Notes: generated by a model from the sequence alone, not told the origin. A stretch of DNA of 8,000 nt from Paracoccaceae bacterium (GCA_020832725.1 JAFIEC010000295.1:1-8000); one strand, 5' to 3'; positions 1-7,165 are shown, numbered from the stretch's first letter. Program-made: numbers and translations.

Positions 1-675
1 AATGCCTGGCATCACCGCTCGGATGCGCTGTCGTCGGTCGTGGCGATGGGCGGCATCGGGGCGGCGATGGCGGGGTTTCCGGGCATGGATGCGCTGGCAG
101 CGGCGTTGATCGCGGTGATGCTGGGCCGGCTTGCATGGGACTTCGGCACGCCTGCGGTGGCGGAACTGGTGGACGCTGCCCCGCACGAGGCCCTCGCCGA
201 AGCCGCGACCGCCGCCCTGTCCGCAACGCCCGGGGTCCGGGATGTGCATGACCTGCTGATGCGGCGTTCGGGGGGGCGCGTGCAGGCCGATGTGCATCTT
301 GGGCTCGACCCCGACCTGACCCTGTCCGAGGCGCACCGGCTCTGCGAGGCCGCCCGCGCGCGCGTGCTTGCGGAGTTGGCCGAGATCGAGGATATCGTGA
401 TCCACCCCGAACCCCACGGCCATGCCGACGGCTTCGGGGCCTATCGCGCGGCGCTGCGCCCGGCCGTGCGCGCCACGGTGGAGCGCTGTCTGGGCCCGCT
501 CTCTCCCGAGATCGTGGCACTGCAGCTCGATTATAGCAACGAAGGCATCATGGCCACGGCCATCATCGGCGGAGCGGTTTCCGAGGTAGATTCAGAGGCC
601 GCCCAGGCGCGACTGGCAGAGCTTCGCTCCGAGGGGCGCACCGATGTCGTCAGCCTGCGGGTGCTGGCCGTCTAG
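1..675 (+). CDS. Cation diffusion facilitator (CDF) family metal transporter, 5'-truncated by window edge
   Basis: The frame is open from base 1 and ends at TAG 673-675, giving 224 visible residues; the N-terminal membrane helices lie outside the window. The first residues read NAWHHRSDALSSVV, with H4 and D8 forming the HxxxD metal site of CDF transmembrane helix 5. A second hydrophobic helix follows at about residues 26-46. Next comes a cytoplasmic ferredoxin-like dimerisation domain (about 55-138) ending in IHPEP, the usual CDF end. CDF proteins export divalent metals such as Zn, Fe, Mn or Co in exchange for protons across the inner membrane; the metal cannot be told here. Oddly, about 86 further residues follow (139-224), including LQLDYSNEGIMATAIIGG, which may be a second small alpha/beta domain. 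The gene converges on the amidase gene with 9 bases between stops and has no evident link to the TRAP module. The family call is firm; the extension's role is unknown. Confidence 0.9.
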   Translation, partial: NAWHHRSDALSSVVAMGGIGAAMAGFPGMDALAAALIAVMLGRLAWDFGTPAVAELVDAAPHEALAEAATAALSATPGVRDVHDLLMRRSGGRVQADVHLGLDPDLTLSEAHRLCEAARARVLAELAEIEDIVIHPEPHGHADGFGAYRAALRPAVRATVERCLGPLSPEIVALQLDYSNEGIMATAIIGGAVSEVDSEAAQARLAELRSEGRTDVVSLRVLAV

Positions 676-684
676 CCGGCGCGA

Positions 685-2115
685 TCACGCCATGACCGGC
701 ACCGGCAGCAACCGGTTCCAGCCCGTGGCTTCTTCCAGCGCGCGGCCCAGCGCCAGCAGCGTCGCATCCGCGCCGAAACGCCCCACGATCTGCACCCCGA
801 CCGGCAGGCCATCGGCCCCGATGCCTGCGGGCACAACCAGCGCTGGCTGGCCGGTGGCATTGAACGGAAAGCAGAACGGCACCTGAGCAAACAGCCGCTC
901 GCGGAAGCGGGTGAAATCCTCCTCTCCCGTGGGCAGGCCCCCGATTGCCGGGGTGGGCGCGGCCATGACCGGGGTCAGCAGGCAGTCATGCGTCTCGAAC
1001 CAGCGCCCGATGGCCCGCACCTCGGCATTGATGGTGGCAAATTGCATCGCATAGTCGGGCCCGCCCACCGCCCGCCCCAGCCGGACCGCAGCGCGGGTGG
1101 CAGGCTCCAGCGCCGCCTCGCCGCCACCGCCCCGCCCCGCCATCATGTCCACCAGCGCGGCAAGCCCCGGAAGCATCACGTTCATCATCGCAGACAGCAG
1201 GCGGTGCCCGTCGAAGACCGGGGCAGCGTCGTCCACCTCGTGGCCCATGTCGCGCAACAGATGGGCGATGCGCCGCACCGCCTGGACCATGCCCGGCGCC
1301 GCCTCTGCCCCGTTGTAGAAACCGCTTGTCGCAAGGCCGATGCGGAGCCCCGAAGGCGGTCGTGCAATGGCCGCCCGATAGCCGCCGGGGACAGGCAGCG
1401 TTGCATAGGGCGCGCCCGCATCCGGCCCCGCCACCACATCAAGCCACAGCGCCGTATCGCGTATTGAGCGGCTGACGCACAATTCGTGGCTGATGCCATG
1501 ATTGGCATCGCCGCGATGAGGCCCCGTTGGCACCAGCCCGCGTGTGGGCTTCAGCCCGACAAGACCACAGGCCGCGGCCGGAATGCGGATCGAGCCTGCG
1601 GAATCGGTCGCATGGGCAATCGGCACCATACCCGAGGCGACCGCCGCCGCCGCCCCTCCGGAAGAGCCGCCCGCGCCATGGGCAAGGTTCCAGGGGTTGC
1701 GGGTCGGCCCGCGCAGGTCGGATTCCGTGGCCGCGTTCAGCCCGAATTCGGGCGAGGTGCTGCGGCCCAGAAACACCAGCCCCGCGCGCCGCAGCCGGGC
1801 GATCGTCTCGGCATCGAGATCGGGCGGAGGATCTTCGGGCACACAACGCGACCCGTGCCGCAGGGGCATTCCCCGCACCGGCGTGTGCAGGTCCTTGACC
1901 AGCGTCGGCACACCATGGAGCGGCCCGCCCCCGCTGCCTGGCGCGGGTGCCGCAGCCCGGTCCGGATGGCAGACGGCGTTCAGCACCGGGTTCAGCAGGT
2001 CGATCTCGGCCCAGGCGGCGGCGGCGGCCTCGGCTGCGGTGATGCTGCCGGTGACGATCGCCTCGGCCAGGGCGGTTGCATCGAGCTTGCGGTACTCATC
2101 GCGGGAAAGGGTCAT
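685..2115 (-). CDS. Amidase signature (AS) family hydrolase
   Basis: This 476-residue protein has a usual length for AS enzymes, which hydrolyse C-N bonds of amides in the cytoplasm with a Ser-cisSer-Lys triad. The triad is visible: K74 in VKDLHTP, S151 in GGSSGG and the nucleophile S175 in DSAGSIRIPA. The 24-residue spacing between the two serines is the family norm. Other AS blocks are GLKPTRGLVPTGP (187-199) and a C-terminal PFNATGQPALVVPAG followed by GLPVGVQIVG (417-445). The ATG at 2115 overlaps the TGA of the XRE-cupin regulator as ATGA, so translation is probably coupled; a weak AGGCAGG lies upstream. The frame stays open far upstream, but that part is antisense to or out of frame with real genes and lacks AS similarity. 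A glycine-rich loop occurs at 328-332. The absence of GatB/GatC neighbours argues against a tRNA amidotransferase GatA. By context it probably releases ammonia from the imported compound or a breakdown product; the substrate is unknown. Confidence 0.92.
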   Translation of the reverse strand: MTLSRDEYRKLDATALAEAIVTGSITAAEAAAAAWAEIDLLNPVLNAVCHPDRAAAPAPGSGGGPLHGVPTLVKDLHTPVRGMPLRHGSRCVPEDPPPDLDAETIARLRRAGLVFLGRSTSPEFGLNAATESDLRGPTRNPWNLAHGAGGSSGGAAAAVASGMVPIAHATDSAGSIRIPAAACGLVGLKPTRGLVPTGPHRGDANHGISHELCVSRSIRDTALWLDVVAGPDAGAPYATLPVPGGYRAAIARPPSGLRIGLATSGFYNGAEAAPGMVQAVRRIAHLLRDMGHEVDDAAPVFDGHRLLSAMMNVMLPGLAALVDMMAGRGGGGEAALEPATRAAVRLGRAVGGPDYAMQFATINAEVRAIGRWFETHDCLLTPVMAAPTPAIGGLPTGEEDFTRFRERLFAQVPFCFPFNATGQPALVVPAGIGADGLPVGVQIVGRFGADATLLALGRALEEATGWNRLLPVPVMA

Positions 2116-2753
2116 TGCGGGGCCTGCCTGTCGTGCCTGCAGATGGCGGTGATGTTCAGGATCGTCGCGCCGGGGGCATCGGCGGTAAAGAGATGGCCCA
2201 TCGCGGCATCGTAATAGACGCTGTCTCCGGTGCCGAGGACGACCGGAGCATAATGCTCGGTATGCAGGGTGACCTGCCCCGAGAGCACAAGAACGAACTC
2301 CTCGCCCTCGTGACGGACCCATTCGGGAAAGTCGCCCCTTGTGGTGGCGTTCACATGGATCAGCGTGGGGTCCATGATGCGCCGGGCAAGCGCGAGTGTC
2401 ATGGGCGCATAGTCGTAGACACCAGCAGGGTGGCGCGTGCGCGTCTCTGCCCGATCGACGACAAGCCGGGCCGTCGTCTCGCGCAACGATGCCTCGGCGG
2501 CAGGGCCAGGGCGCAGCAGCAGCGCGACATCCACCGAGAGCGCGGCCGCGATCCTGAGCATCACGTCGTAGGTGGGCGAGACACGGGCATTCTCGATCTT
2601 CGAGATCGAGGAGGGCGCAAGGCCCGCCCGCGCCGCAAGCGCCCGCTGTGTCAGGCCCTGGGCGCGGCGCGCATCCAGCAGGCGGCGGGCGAACTCGGAG
2701 CGCACGGGAGCTCCGGCAAGGCTGGCATCCGGTGCCGACAGGGGTGCGGACAC
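2112..2753 (-). CDS. XRE-family transcriptional regulator with C-terminal cupin domain
   Basis: This 213-residue protein has the two-domain layout of XRE-cupin regulators. A helix-turn-helix covers about residues 20-77 (LTQRALAARAGLAPSSISKIE, then a P-T-Y-D-V-M-L-R-I-A helix). A small-molecule-binding cupin barrel covers about 125-205, with HEGEEFVLVLSGQ (H148, E151/E152) and GDSVYYDAAMGH (H187) as candidate metal or ligand residues. The chosen start is GTG at 2753, preceded by GGAGAG five bases upstream. An ATG at 2758 is in another frame and too close to that site. The gene sits directly before the amidase gene (4-base overlap) and divergent from the TRAP operon. XRE-cupin proteins typically regulate neighbouring uptake and catabolic genes in response to a substrate. 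The perfect inverted repeat 18 bases upstream of its start is the obvious candidate binding site, implying control of both directions and autoregulation. Whether it activates or represses cannot be told. Confidence 0.93.
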   Translation of the reverse strand: MSAPLSAPDASLAGAPVRSEFARRLLDARRAQGLTQRALAARAGLAPSSISKIENARVSPTYDVMLRIAAALSVDVALLLRPGPAAEASLRETTARLVVDRAETRTRHPAGVYDYAPMTLALARRIMDPTLIHVNATTRGDFPEWVRHEGEEFVLVLSGQVTLHTEHYAPVVLGTGDSVYYDAAMGHLFTADAPGATILNITAICRHDRQAPQ

Positions 2754-2758
2754 GACAT

Positions 2759-2764
2759 CTCTCC
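2759..2764 (-). promoter_or_regulatory. Shine-Dalgarno site fixing the GTG start of the regulator
   Basis: On the minus strand GGAGAG stands five bases before the GTG at 2753. It supports that GTG over the out-of-frame ATG at 2758, which would have only a zero-base gap from the site. Confidence 0.7.
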
Positions 2765-2765
2765 G

Positions 2766-2771
2766 TTGACT
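2766..2771 (+). promoter_or_regulatory. Possible -35 element for the TRAP operon
   Basis: TTGACT matches five of six bases of the sigma-70 -35 consensus and lies directly against the left arm of the inverted repeat. No good -10 box lies 16-18 bases downstream (around 2788-2794 the sequence is CAAAGCT), so this is tentative. If real, the inverted repeat would fill the -35/-10 spacer, a position typical of a repressor site. Confidence 0.25.
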
Positions 2772-2790
2772 TGCTTCTTTTTAGAAGCAA
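2771..2790. repeat. Perfect inverted repeat, candidate operator of the XRE-cupin regulator
   Basis: The arms TTGCTTCT (2771-2778) and AGAAGCAA (2783-2790) are exact reverse complements separated by TTTT. Symmetric sites of this size suit a dimeric helix-turn-helix protein. The site is 17 bases upstream of the regulator's GTG and 75 bases upstream of the permease ATG, so bound protein could block or recruit polymerase at both promoters. On the minus strand the centre reads TCTAAA, which could be a -10 box, and on the plus strand the left arm abuts TTGACT. Assignment to this regulator is inferred from position only. Confidence 0.7.
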
Positions 2791-2854
2791 AGCTCACATC
2801 TGGAAACAGCGGATTTGCCTGCCCCGGCCCCAAAGCGCCGGGCGGTCGTCCGGC

Positions 2855-2860
2855 GGGAGA
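2855..2860 (+). promoter_or_regulatory. Shine-Dalgarno site fixing the ATG start of the TRAP large permease
   Basis: GGGAGA stands five bases before the ATG at 2866. It decides against an in-frame TTG at 2815, which would add a basic, proline-rich leader not typical of DctM proteins and has no comparable ribosome site. Confidence 0.7.
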
Positions 2861-2865
2861 GGTCC

Positions 2866-4191
2866 ATGGTCTGGGGACTGGGTATCGTGGCGCTCCTTGC
2901 GCTCTCTCTGGGGGCGGCCCTGGCCTATGTCTTCGGCGCGGTGGCCATCGGCGGCTTCTGGCTGACCGGGCAGGAGCGCCAGCTTGCCGCCCTGCCCCAG
3001 CGACTCATCAGCCAGGTGGACAGCTTCACCTTTCTGGCCATGCCGCTGTTCATCCTCGCGGCGGAGATGATGACCCGCTCGGGCGTGACCCGCGCGCTGA
3101 TCGACCTTGCAACGCTGGCCTTTGCCCGGGTTCGCGGCGGGCTGGGGCATGTGAACGTCGCGACCTCCGTCTTCTTCGCGGGGATTTCGGGCTCGGCGGT
3201 GGCCGATGCGGCGGCCCTCTCCACCACGCTTGTTCCGGCGATGGAGGAACGCGGCTATTCCCGCCGCTATGCTGCGGCGATCACTGCGGCCTCGGCCATG
3301 ATCGGCCCGATCATTCCGCCCTCGATCATCCTGATCGTCTACGGGGCGTTCATGAACGTCTCGGTCGCGGCCCTGTTCGCGGGGGGGATTCTGCCCGGGC
3401 TGTTGCTGGCGGCGGCGCTGCTGGCGGCCAACGCCTTCTTTGCCTGGCGCGATGATCATCCCACCGGCGCGCGCGCGGGCGGGCCGTCGGTCGCAGCGGT
3501 GCTGCTGCGGGGGCTGCCCGCGCTGATCCTGCCCGCGATCATCGTGGCCGGAATCGTCTTCGGCGTGGTCACGCCCACCGAATCCGCCGTGCTGGCGGTG
3601 CTTGCGGCGCTGGGGCTTTCATCGCTCTATCTGCGGCTTGATGACGGGCTGTCGGGCAAGGCGCTGCTCGCGGCAACGCTCCGGGTGGCCAGCGGCGCCC
3701 TGCAGGCCACGGCGATCCTGACGGGGGCGATCTTTGCGATCCTGTTCTCGTCAGCGGCGTTCGGCCACCTGCTGGCGATCCAGGGCGCGCCGGCCGCCGT
3801 TGCCGGTTTCGTGGCCGCATTCGACCTTGGTCTCGGGGGCATGCTGGCACTTCTGGTGGTGATCCTGCTGGTGGCGGGCATGGTGATCGATGTCACGATG
3901 GCGTTGGTGCTGCTGGTTCCGATTCTGGCACCCACGGCCGTGGCGCTTGGGGCCGACCCGCTGCATCTGGGCATCGTGATCTGCTTCACGCTCACCCTTG
4001 GCCTTGTGACACCGCCGCTGGGGGGCTGCCTGATGGTCGTCGCGACCGTGGCCCGGGTTCCCTATCTGTCGCTCGCAATCGCCATCCTGCCCTTCATCGC
4101 CGTTCAGGTCGCAGTGCTGGTGGTGCTGGTGATCTTTCCTGGCATCGTTCTCTCCCTTCCCGGGGCACTTGGGCTCTGGGGCAATCCCTGA
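2866..4191 (+). CDS. TRAP transporter large permease subunit (DctM type)
   Basis: This 441-residue, very hydrophobic inner-membrane protein has a usual length for DctM subunits, the sodium-coupled translocation channel of tripartite ATP-independent periplasmic transporters. The hallmark blocks are in order: LPQRLISQVDSFTFLAMPLF (43-62), GGLGHVNVATSVFFAGISGS continuing into AVADAAAL (91-118), IGPIIPPS (146-153), GVVTPTESA (233-241), GMVIDVTMA (338-346) and LVTPPLGG (380-387). Eleven or so membrane segments are plausible. The start is ATG 2866 with GGGAGA five bases upstream; an in-frame TTG at 2815 was rejected. It is the first gene of a five-gene operon and is followed after 16 bases by the binding-protein gene. 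The order M-P-Q differs from the more common P-Q-M. The substrate is set mainly by the binding protein and is unknown, but TRAP substrates usually carry a carboxylate. Confidence 0.96.
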   Translation: MVWGLGIVALLALSLGAALAYVFGAVAIGGFWLTGQERQLAALPQRLISQVDSFTFLAMPLFILAAEMMTRSGVTRALIDLATLAFARVRGGLGHVNVATSVFFAGISGSAVADAAALSTTLVPAMEERGYSRRYAAAITAASAMIGPIIPPSIILIVYGAFMNVSVAALFAGGILPGLLLAAALLAANAFFAWRDDHPTGARAGGPSVAAVLLRGLPALILPAIIVAGIVFGVVTPTESAVLAVLAALGLSSLYLRLDDGLSGKALLAATLRVASGALQATAILTGAIFAILFSSAAFGHLLAIQGAPAAVAGFVAAFDLGLGGMLALLVVILLVAGMVIDVTMALVLLVPILAPTAVALGADPLHLGIVICFTLTLGLVTPPLGGCLMVVATVARVPYLSLAIAILPFIAVQVAVLVVLVIFPGIVLSLPGALGLWGNP

Positions 4192-4207
4192 CCGAAAGGA
4201 CATATCC

Positions 4208-5182
4208 ATGACCCGCTCCATTATCCTTGCCGCCGGTCTTGCGGCATTCGCCCTGCCCGCCAATGCGGCAGACCTGCGCATCGCCGTGGGCTGCCCGCCC
4301 GTCGATGCCTGCGCCGACTGGGTCTTTGCCGAGGATGTGCGCACACGGCTTGCCGAGCTGGGCATGGCCGCCGAAGTCGTGGCCGGCGCGGCGCTGGGCC
4401 GCGACCCCGATGTCGTGGACCAGATGAGCCAGGGATTGCTGGAAATGGCCCTGACCAATTTCGTCATGGTCCGCCAGTTCGAGCCGATGGTGCTGGGCTT
4501 CATGACCCCCTACATGTTCGACGATCAGGCCCACATGTTCCGCGCCATCGACGAGGGATCGGTCGTGGGCCGCATCAACGAAAGCCTCGAACCCGAGGGG
4601 CTGCGCCTTGCCACCCTGACCGGGCTGGGCGGGCCTGTGGGGCTGTTCACCTCGCGCGGACCGGTGGAGACGATCGCCGATCTGGCGCCGATGCGCCTGC
4701 GCGCGATCGATCGCAGTCAGGTGGCCCTGTTCGAAGCCTGGGGCACGCAGGGCGTGGTGATCGACATGGCCGAATTCGCCACCTCGGTGCAATCGGGCGT
4801 GGTGGACGGCTATTTCAACCCGCCCATCGTGCCGCTGATGTTCCAGCACACCGACATGCTGAAATACTACACCGAGATCGCGGCAGGCCACGGCGTGCGC
4901 TCGGCGCTGATGTCGCTTGACTGGTACGAGGGTCTTTCGGATGCGGCGCGCGGCATGGTCGATGACGCGCTGGCCCATGCGACAGAGCGCAACCGCGCCT
5001 GGACGCTGGCCGCCGAGGCCGGTGAGGTCGGCGCACTGGAGGCGCGGGGGGTCACGGTCACGCGCCTGCCCGACGATGTCCTGGCCGAGTTCCGCGACCG
5101 CGCACGCGGTGCCTGGGACGAGCTGATGCCGCCCGAATACATCGCCGATTTCGAGGCGCTGGCCGACGCCACCCGGGAGTGA
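4208..5182 (+). CDS. TRAP transporter periplasmic substrate-binding protein (DctP type)
   Basis: This 324-residue protein is the high-affinity receptor that delivers substrate from the periplasm to the membrane subunits. A Sec signal peptide is clear: MTRS, a hydrophobic core (IILAAGLAAFALP) and cleavage likely after ANA at residue 20. The start is ATG 4208 with AAAGGA seven bases upstream. R165 in APMRLRAIDR aligns by eye with the conserved arginine that salt-bridges the substrate carboxylate in DctP proteins. FEAWGTQGVVIDMAEFATSV and VVDGYFNPP (N204) match the following conserved helix and loop. The mature N-terminus reads LRIAVGCPPVDACADW, placing two cysteines (C29, C35) in the first strand-loop, near where the binding cleft usually begins. 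This is unusual and could be a disulfide. The permease genes on both sides confirm the role. The presence of the arginine favours a carboxylate ligand; its identity is not readable. Confidence 0.94.
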   Translation: MTRSIILAAGLAAFALPANAADLRIAVGCPPVDACADWVFAEDVRTRLAELGMAAEVVAGAALGRDPDVVDQMSQGLLEMALTNFVMVRQFEPMVLGFMTPYMFDDQAHMFRAIDEGSVVGRINESLEPEGLRLATLTGLGGPVGLFTSRGPVETIADLAPMRLRAIDRSQVALFEAWGTQGVVIDMAEFATSVQSGVVDGYFNPPIVPLMFQHTDMLKYYTEIAAGHGVRSALMSLDWYEGLSDAARGMVDDALAHATERNRAWTLAAEAGEVGALEARGVTVTRLPDDVLAEFRDRARGAWDELMPPEYIADFEALADATRE

Positions 5183-5189
5183 TCCGCCC

Positions 5190-5696
5190 ATGCGTGCCGT
5201 CGCCGCCCTCGGCCTTGCCCTCGACAGGATCGCGCTTGCCGGCGCGGTCCTGGCGCTGGTGGTGATGGTGGGGGCGATGACGGTGCAGATCGTTGCGCGC
5301 TATGTCTTTGCCCAACCCCCCTTCTGGACCGAGGAACTGGCGCGCTATGCGATGATCTGGGCGGGTTGCCTTGGTGCCACGGTGGCCTTTCGGCGCATGG
5401 CCGATCCGCGCGTGGTCGACCATACGCATTCGCCGCGACCCTGGCTGCGACCGCTTGCCAGCCTGGGGGCCGGGCTGGCGGCGGCGGCCTTCCTGGGACC
5501 GATCCTGTGGTTCGGCCTGTATGGGCCGGGCATGAACCCCGCCCGCGGCCATATCGCCCGCGCGGCGCGGCGTAACTCTGAGGCACTGGATATCCCCATG
5601 TCATGGGTCGCCCTTGCCCCCGCCGTGATGGCAGGGCTGATCCTGCTGCACGCGGGCCTTCTGCTGATCCTGTCGTTCCGGAGGCCGGGGCCGTGA
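5190..5696 (+). CDS. TRAP transporter small permease subunit (DctQ type)
   Basis: This 168-residue membrane protein is the small subunit that partners DctM. It has four predicted membrane segments at about 12-36, 50-68, 86-110 and 137-162. The DctQ signature is present: VARYVFAQPPFWTEELARYAMIW (35-57), then GATVAFRR, then a C-terminal SEALDIPMSWVALAPAVMAG. The start is ATG 5190, seven bases after the binding-protein stop; the likely ribosome site GGGAG lies in the end of the preceding gene. Its stop overlaps the M81 gene start as GTGA, so the transporter and the hydrolase are probably translated together. The length is usual for the family. The loop ADPRVVDHTHSP replaces the more common acidic/His loop after helix 2. 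Confidence 0.93.
   Translation: MRAVAALGLALDRIALAGAVLALVVMVGAMTVQIVARYVFAQPPFWTEELARYAMIWAGCLGATVAFRRMADPRVVDHTHSPRPWLRPLASLGAGLAAAAFLGPILWFGLYGPGMNPARGHIARAARRNSEALDIPMSWVALAPAVMAGLILLHAGLLLILSFRRPGP
5680..5684 (+). promoter_or_regulatory. Shine-Dalgarno site fixing the GTG start of the M81 hydrolase
   Basis: GGAGG stands eight bases before GTG 5693, inside the end of the small-permease gene. It supports the GTG that gives the expected M81 N-terminus, rather than upstream in-frame starts that would overlap the permease gene. Confidence 0.7.
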
Positions 5697-7165
5697 AACT
5701 CCTGACTGCCGCGCTGGTCACCGAGACCAACAGCTTCTCGCCTATCCCCACGGGGCGCGCCGCCTTCGAGGAGAATCGCGTGTTCCGGGGCGACGCCACT
5801 GCGGTGCCGGAACTCTACTGGACAGCGCCGCTGCATCGGTGGCGGGCATGCGCCGAATCGGAGGGGTGGCAGGTCGTCGAAAGCCTTGCCGCCTTTGCCC
5901 AGCCTGCGGGACCGACGGCAGGCCCGGTCTTCGAGACGTTCCGCAAGGCGATCCTGTCCGATCTTGCCGCCTGTGGCGGGGCCGACGTGATCCTGCTGGC
6001 ACTGCACGGCGCGATGATGGCCGACACCGAGGACGATTGCGAGGGTGCGCTTCTCGCAGACCCGCGACGGGCCGCGCCCGATGCGGTGATCGGCGGATTG
6101 CTCGACCCTCACAGCCACCTGACGTCAGGGATGCTCGCTGCGGCCGATCTGCTGGTGGCCTTTCTCGAGTATCCCCATGTCGATGTGCCTCAGCGCGCGG
6201 TGCACCTCTTCGACCTTGCCGCGCGGACCGCCCGCGGTGCGATACGCCCGGTCATGCGCGCCCACCCCTGCAACATGCTGGTTGCCATGCCGACCACGAG
6301 CCAGCCCATGCGCGCCCGCGTGGATGCGATGGCCGCCCGGACAGCGGAACCGGACCTTGTGTCCGTGTCGCTCATTCACGGCTTTCCATGGGGCGATCAC
6401 CCCGAGGCGGGCACGCAGACGCTTGTCATCTCGGATGGCGATGCGCCGCTGGCGGAGCGGGTGGCAGCCGAGGAGGCGGCCGCGCTCTGGTCGATCCGCG
6501 AGGCCCTGAACCCGCCCCTGCCGGATATCGGGGCGGCCCTCGATGCGGCCCTTGCCGCGGGCGGGACGGGACCGGTCGTGCTGGCCGATCAGGCCGACAA
6601 TCCGGGCGGGGGCGCACCCGGGGACGCGACCTTCCTGTTGCGCGCCATCCTGTCCCGCAGGCTTTGCGGTGTCGTGACCGGGATCTACTGGGACCCGGTC
6701 GTGGTGCGGCTGTGCGCCGAGGCGGGCGAGGGAACGCGGCTGCCCTTGCGGCTGGGGGGCAAGCTGGGGCCCGTTTCCGGCGACCCGCTGGATATCGAGG
6801 CAGAGGTCGTGGCAATCCGCGACGGGCTGACCCAGCGCTTCGGCCAGCTGCCCGTGCCCCTTGGCAGGCTGGTGCACCTGCGCACAGGCGGGGTGGACAT
6901 CGTGGTGAGCGACCTGCGCGGTCAGGTCTTTCACCCGGAGGCTTTCACGCAGATGGGCATCGAGCTTGCCAATGCGCGGATCGTATGCGTGAAATCCTCC
7001 ACCCATTTCCACGCAGGCTTCGCCCCGATCGCCGCGCAGGTGATCCTTGTTGCGACCCCGGGTGCGATTTCGCCCGATTTCGCCGCGATCCCGGCCCGCC
7101 GCCAGCCGCCGGGCCTGTGGCCCAGGGCCGCCTTGCCACGCAGGACACAGGGAGCCACGCCATGA
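5693..7165 (+). CDS. M81 family metallopeptidase (MlrC / microcystinase C-like)
   Basis: This 490-residue protein matches MlrC-like hydrolases, zinc enzymes named for the last step of microcystin breakdown but widespread in bacteria with no link to that toxin. The N-terminal domain starts VKLLTAALVTETNSFSP, with the conserved E11-T-N13. LHGAM follows (H105), then the likely zinc ligands D138 and H140 in GLLDPHSH and H162 in LEYPHVD. The C-terminal MlrC domain is clear: DQADNPGGGAPGD (299-311), GIYWDP, and KSSTHFHAGFAPIA (434-447). DPHSH departs from the more usual D-x-H-A/G-N. The GTG start at 5693 overlaps the DctQ stop (GTGA); the gene's own TGA overlaps the next ATG. No signal peptide is seen, so it acts in the cytoplasm, probably on the compound imported by the TRAP system. 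The likely reaction is hydrolysis of a peptide or amide bond; the substrate is unknown. Confidence 0.92.
   Translation: MKLLTAALVTETNSFSPIPTGRAAFEENRVFRGDATAVPELYWTAPLHRWRACAESEGWQVVESLAAFAQPAGPTAGPVFETFRKAILSDLAACGGADVILLALHGAMMADTEDDCEGALLADPRRAAPDAVIGGLLDPHSHLTSGMLAAADLLVAFLEYPHVDVPQRAVHLFDLAARTARGAIRPVMRAHPCNMLVAMPTTSQPMRARVDAMAARTAEPDLVSVSLIHGFPWGDHPEAGTQTLVISDGDAPLAERVAAEEAAALWSIREALNPPLPDIGAALDAALAAGGTGPVVLADQADNPGGGAPGDATFLLRAILSRRLCGVVTGIYWDPVVVRLCAEAGEGTRLPLRLGGKLGPVSGDPLDIEAEVVAIRDGLTQRFGQLPVPLGRLVHLRTGGVDIVVSDLRGQVFHPEAFTQMGIELANARIVCVKSSTHFHAGFAPIAAQVILVATPGAISPDFAAIPARRQPPGLWPRAALPRRTQGATP

Larger units (their letters stand above)
2754..2865. promoter_or_regulatory. Divergent control region between regulator-amidase unit and TRAP operon
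   Basis: This 112-base gap is the only sizeable non-coding stretch between genes in the window. Bases 2765-2820 are visibly richer in A and T than the genes around them. It must hold the promoters for both directions. It contains the regulator's Shine-Dalgarno site (2759-2764, minus strand), a TTGACT that could be a plus-strand -35 box (2766-2771), the inverted repeat at 2771-2790, and the permease's Shine-Dalgarno site (2855-2860). The layout fits a transcription factor controlling both itself and the divergent operon. Transcription starts cannot be fixed from sequence. Confidence 0.75.

Noticed and set aside
660..700. Terminator between the convergent CDF and amidase genes
   Set aside because: Only 9 bases separate the stops, and nearby GCCGG/CCGGC pieces form no stem followed by a T run.
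2116..2790. Long in-frame upstream extension of the amidase reading frame (701 codons in total)
   Set aside because: It runs out of frame through the regulator gene, is rich in Arg/Cys/Pro as shadow frames are, and the amidase-like sequence begins at the ATG at 2115.
2815..2865. TTG start for the large permease, adding 17 residues
   Set aside because: The added residues are basic and proline-rich, TTG is a rare start, and ATG 2866 has a good Shine-Dalgarno site and gives the usual DctM N-terminus.
2076..3455. 459-codon plus-strand open frame spanning the regulator and the permease start
   Set aside because: It is antisense to the regulator and out of frame with the permease, both of which have clear family motifs; the translation looks like GC-rich noise.
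4094..5191. 365-codon minus-strand open frame opposite the binding-protein gene
   Set aside because: It is His/Gly/Gln-rich shadow sequence opposite a well-supported gene, with no recognisable domain.
5839..7161. Upstream extension of the alpha/beta hydrolase frame through the M81 gene
   Set aside because: The M81 frame carries the conserved motifs over this stretch; the hydrolase fold begins at ATG 7162, which has its own ribosome site.
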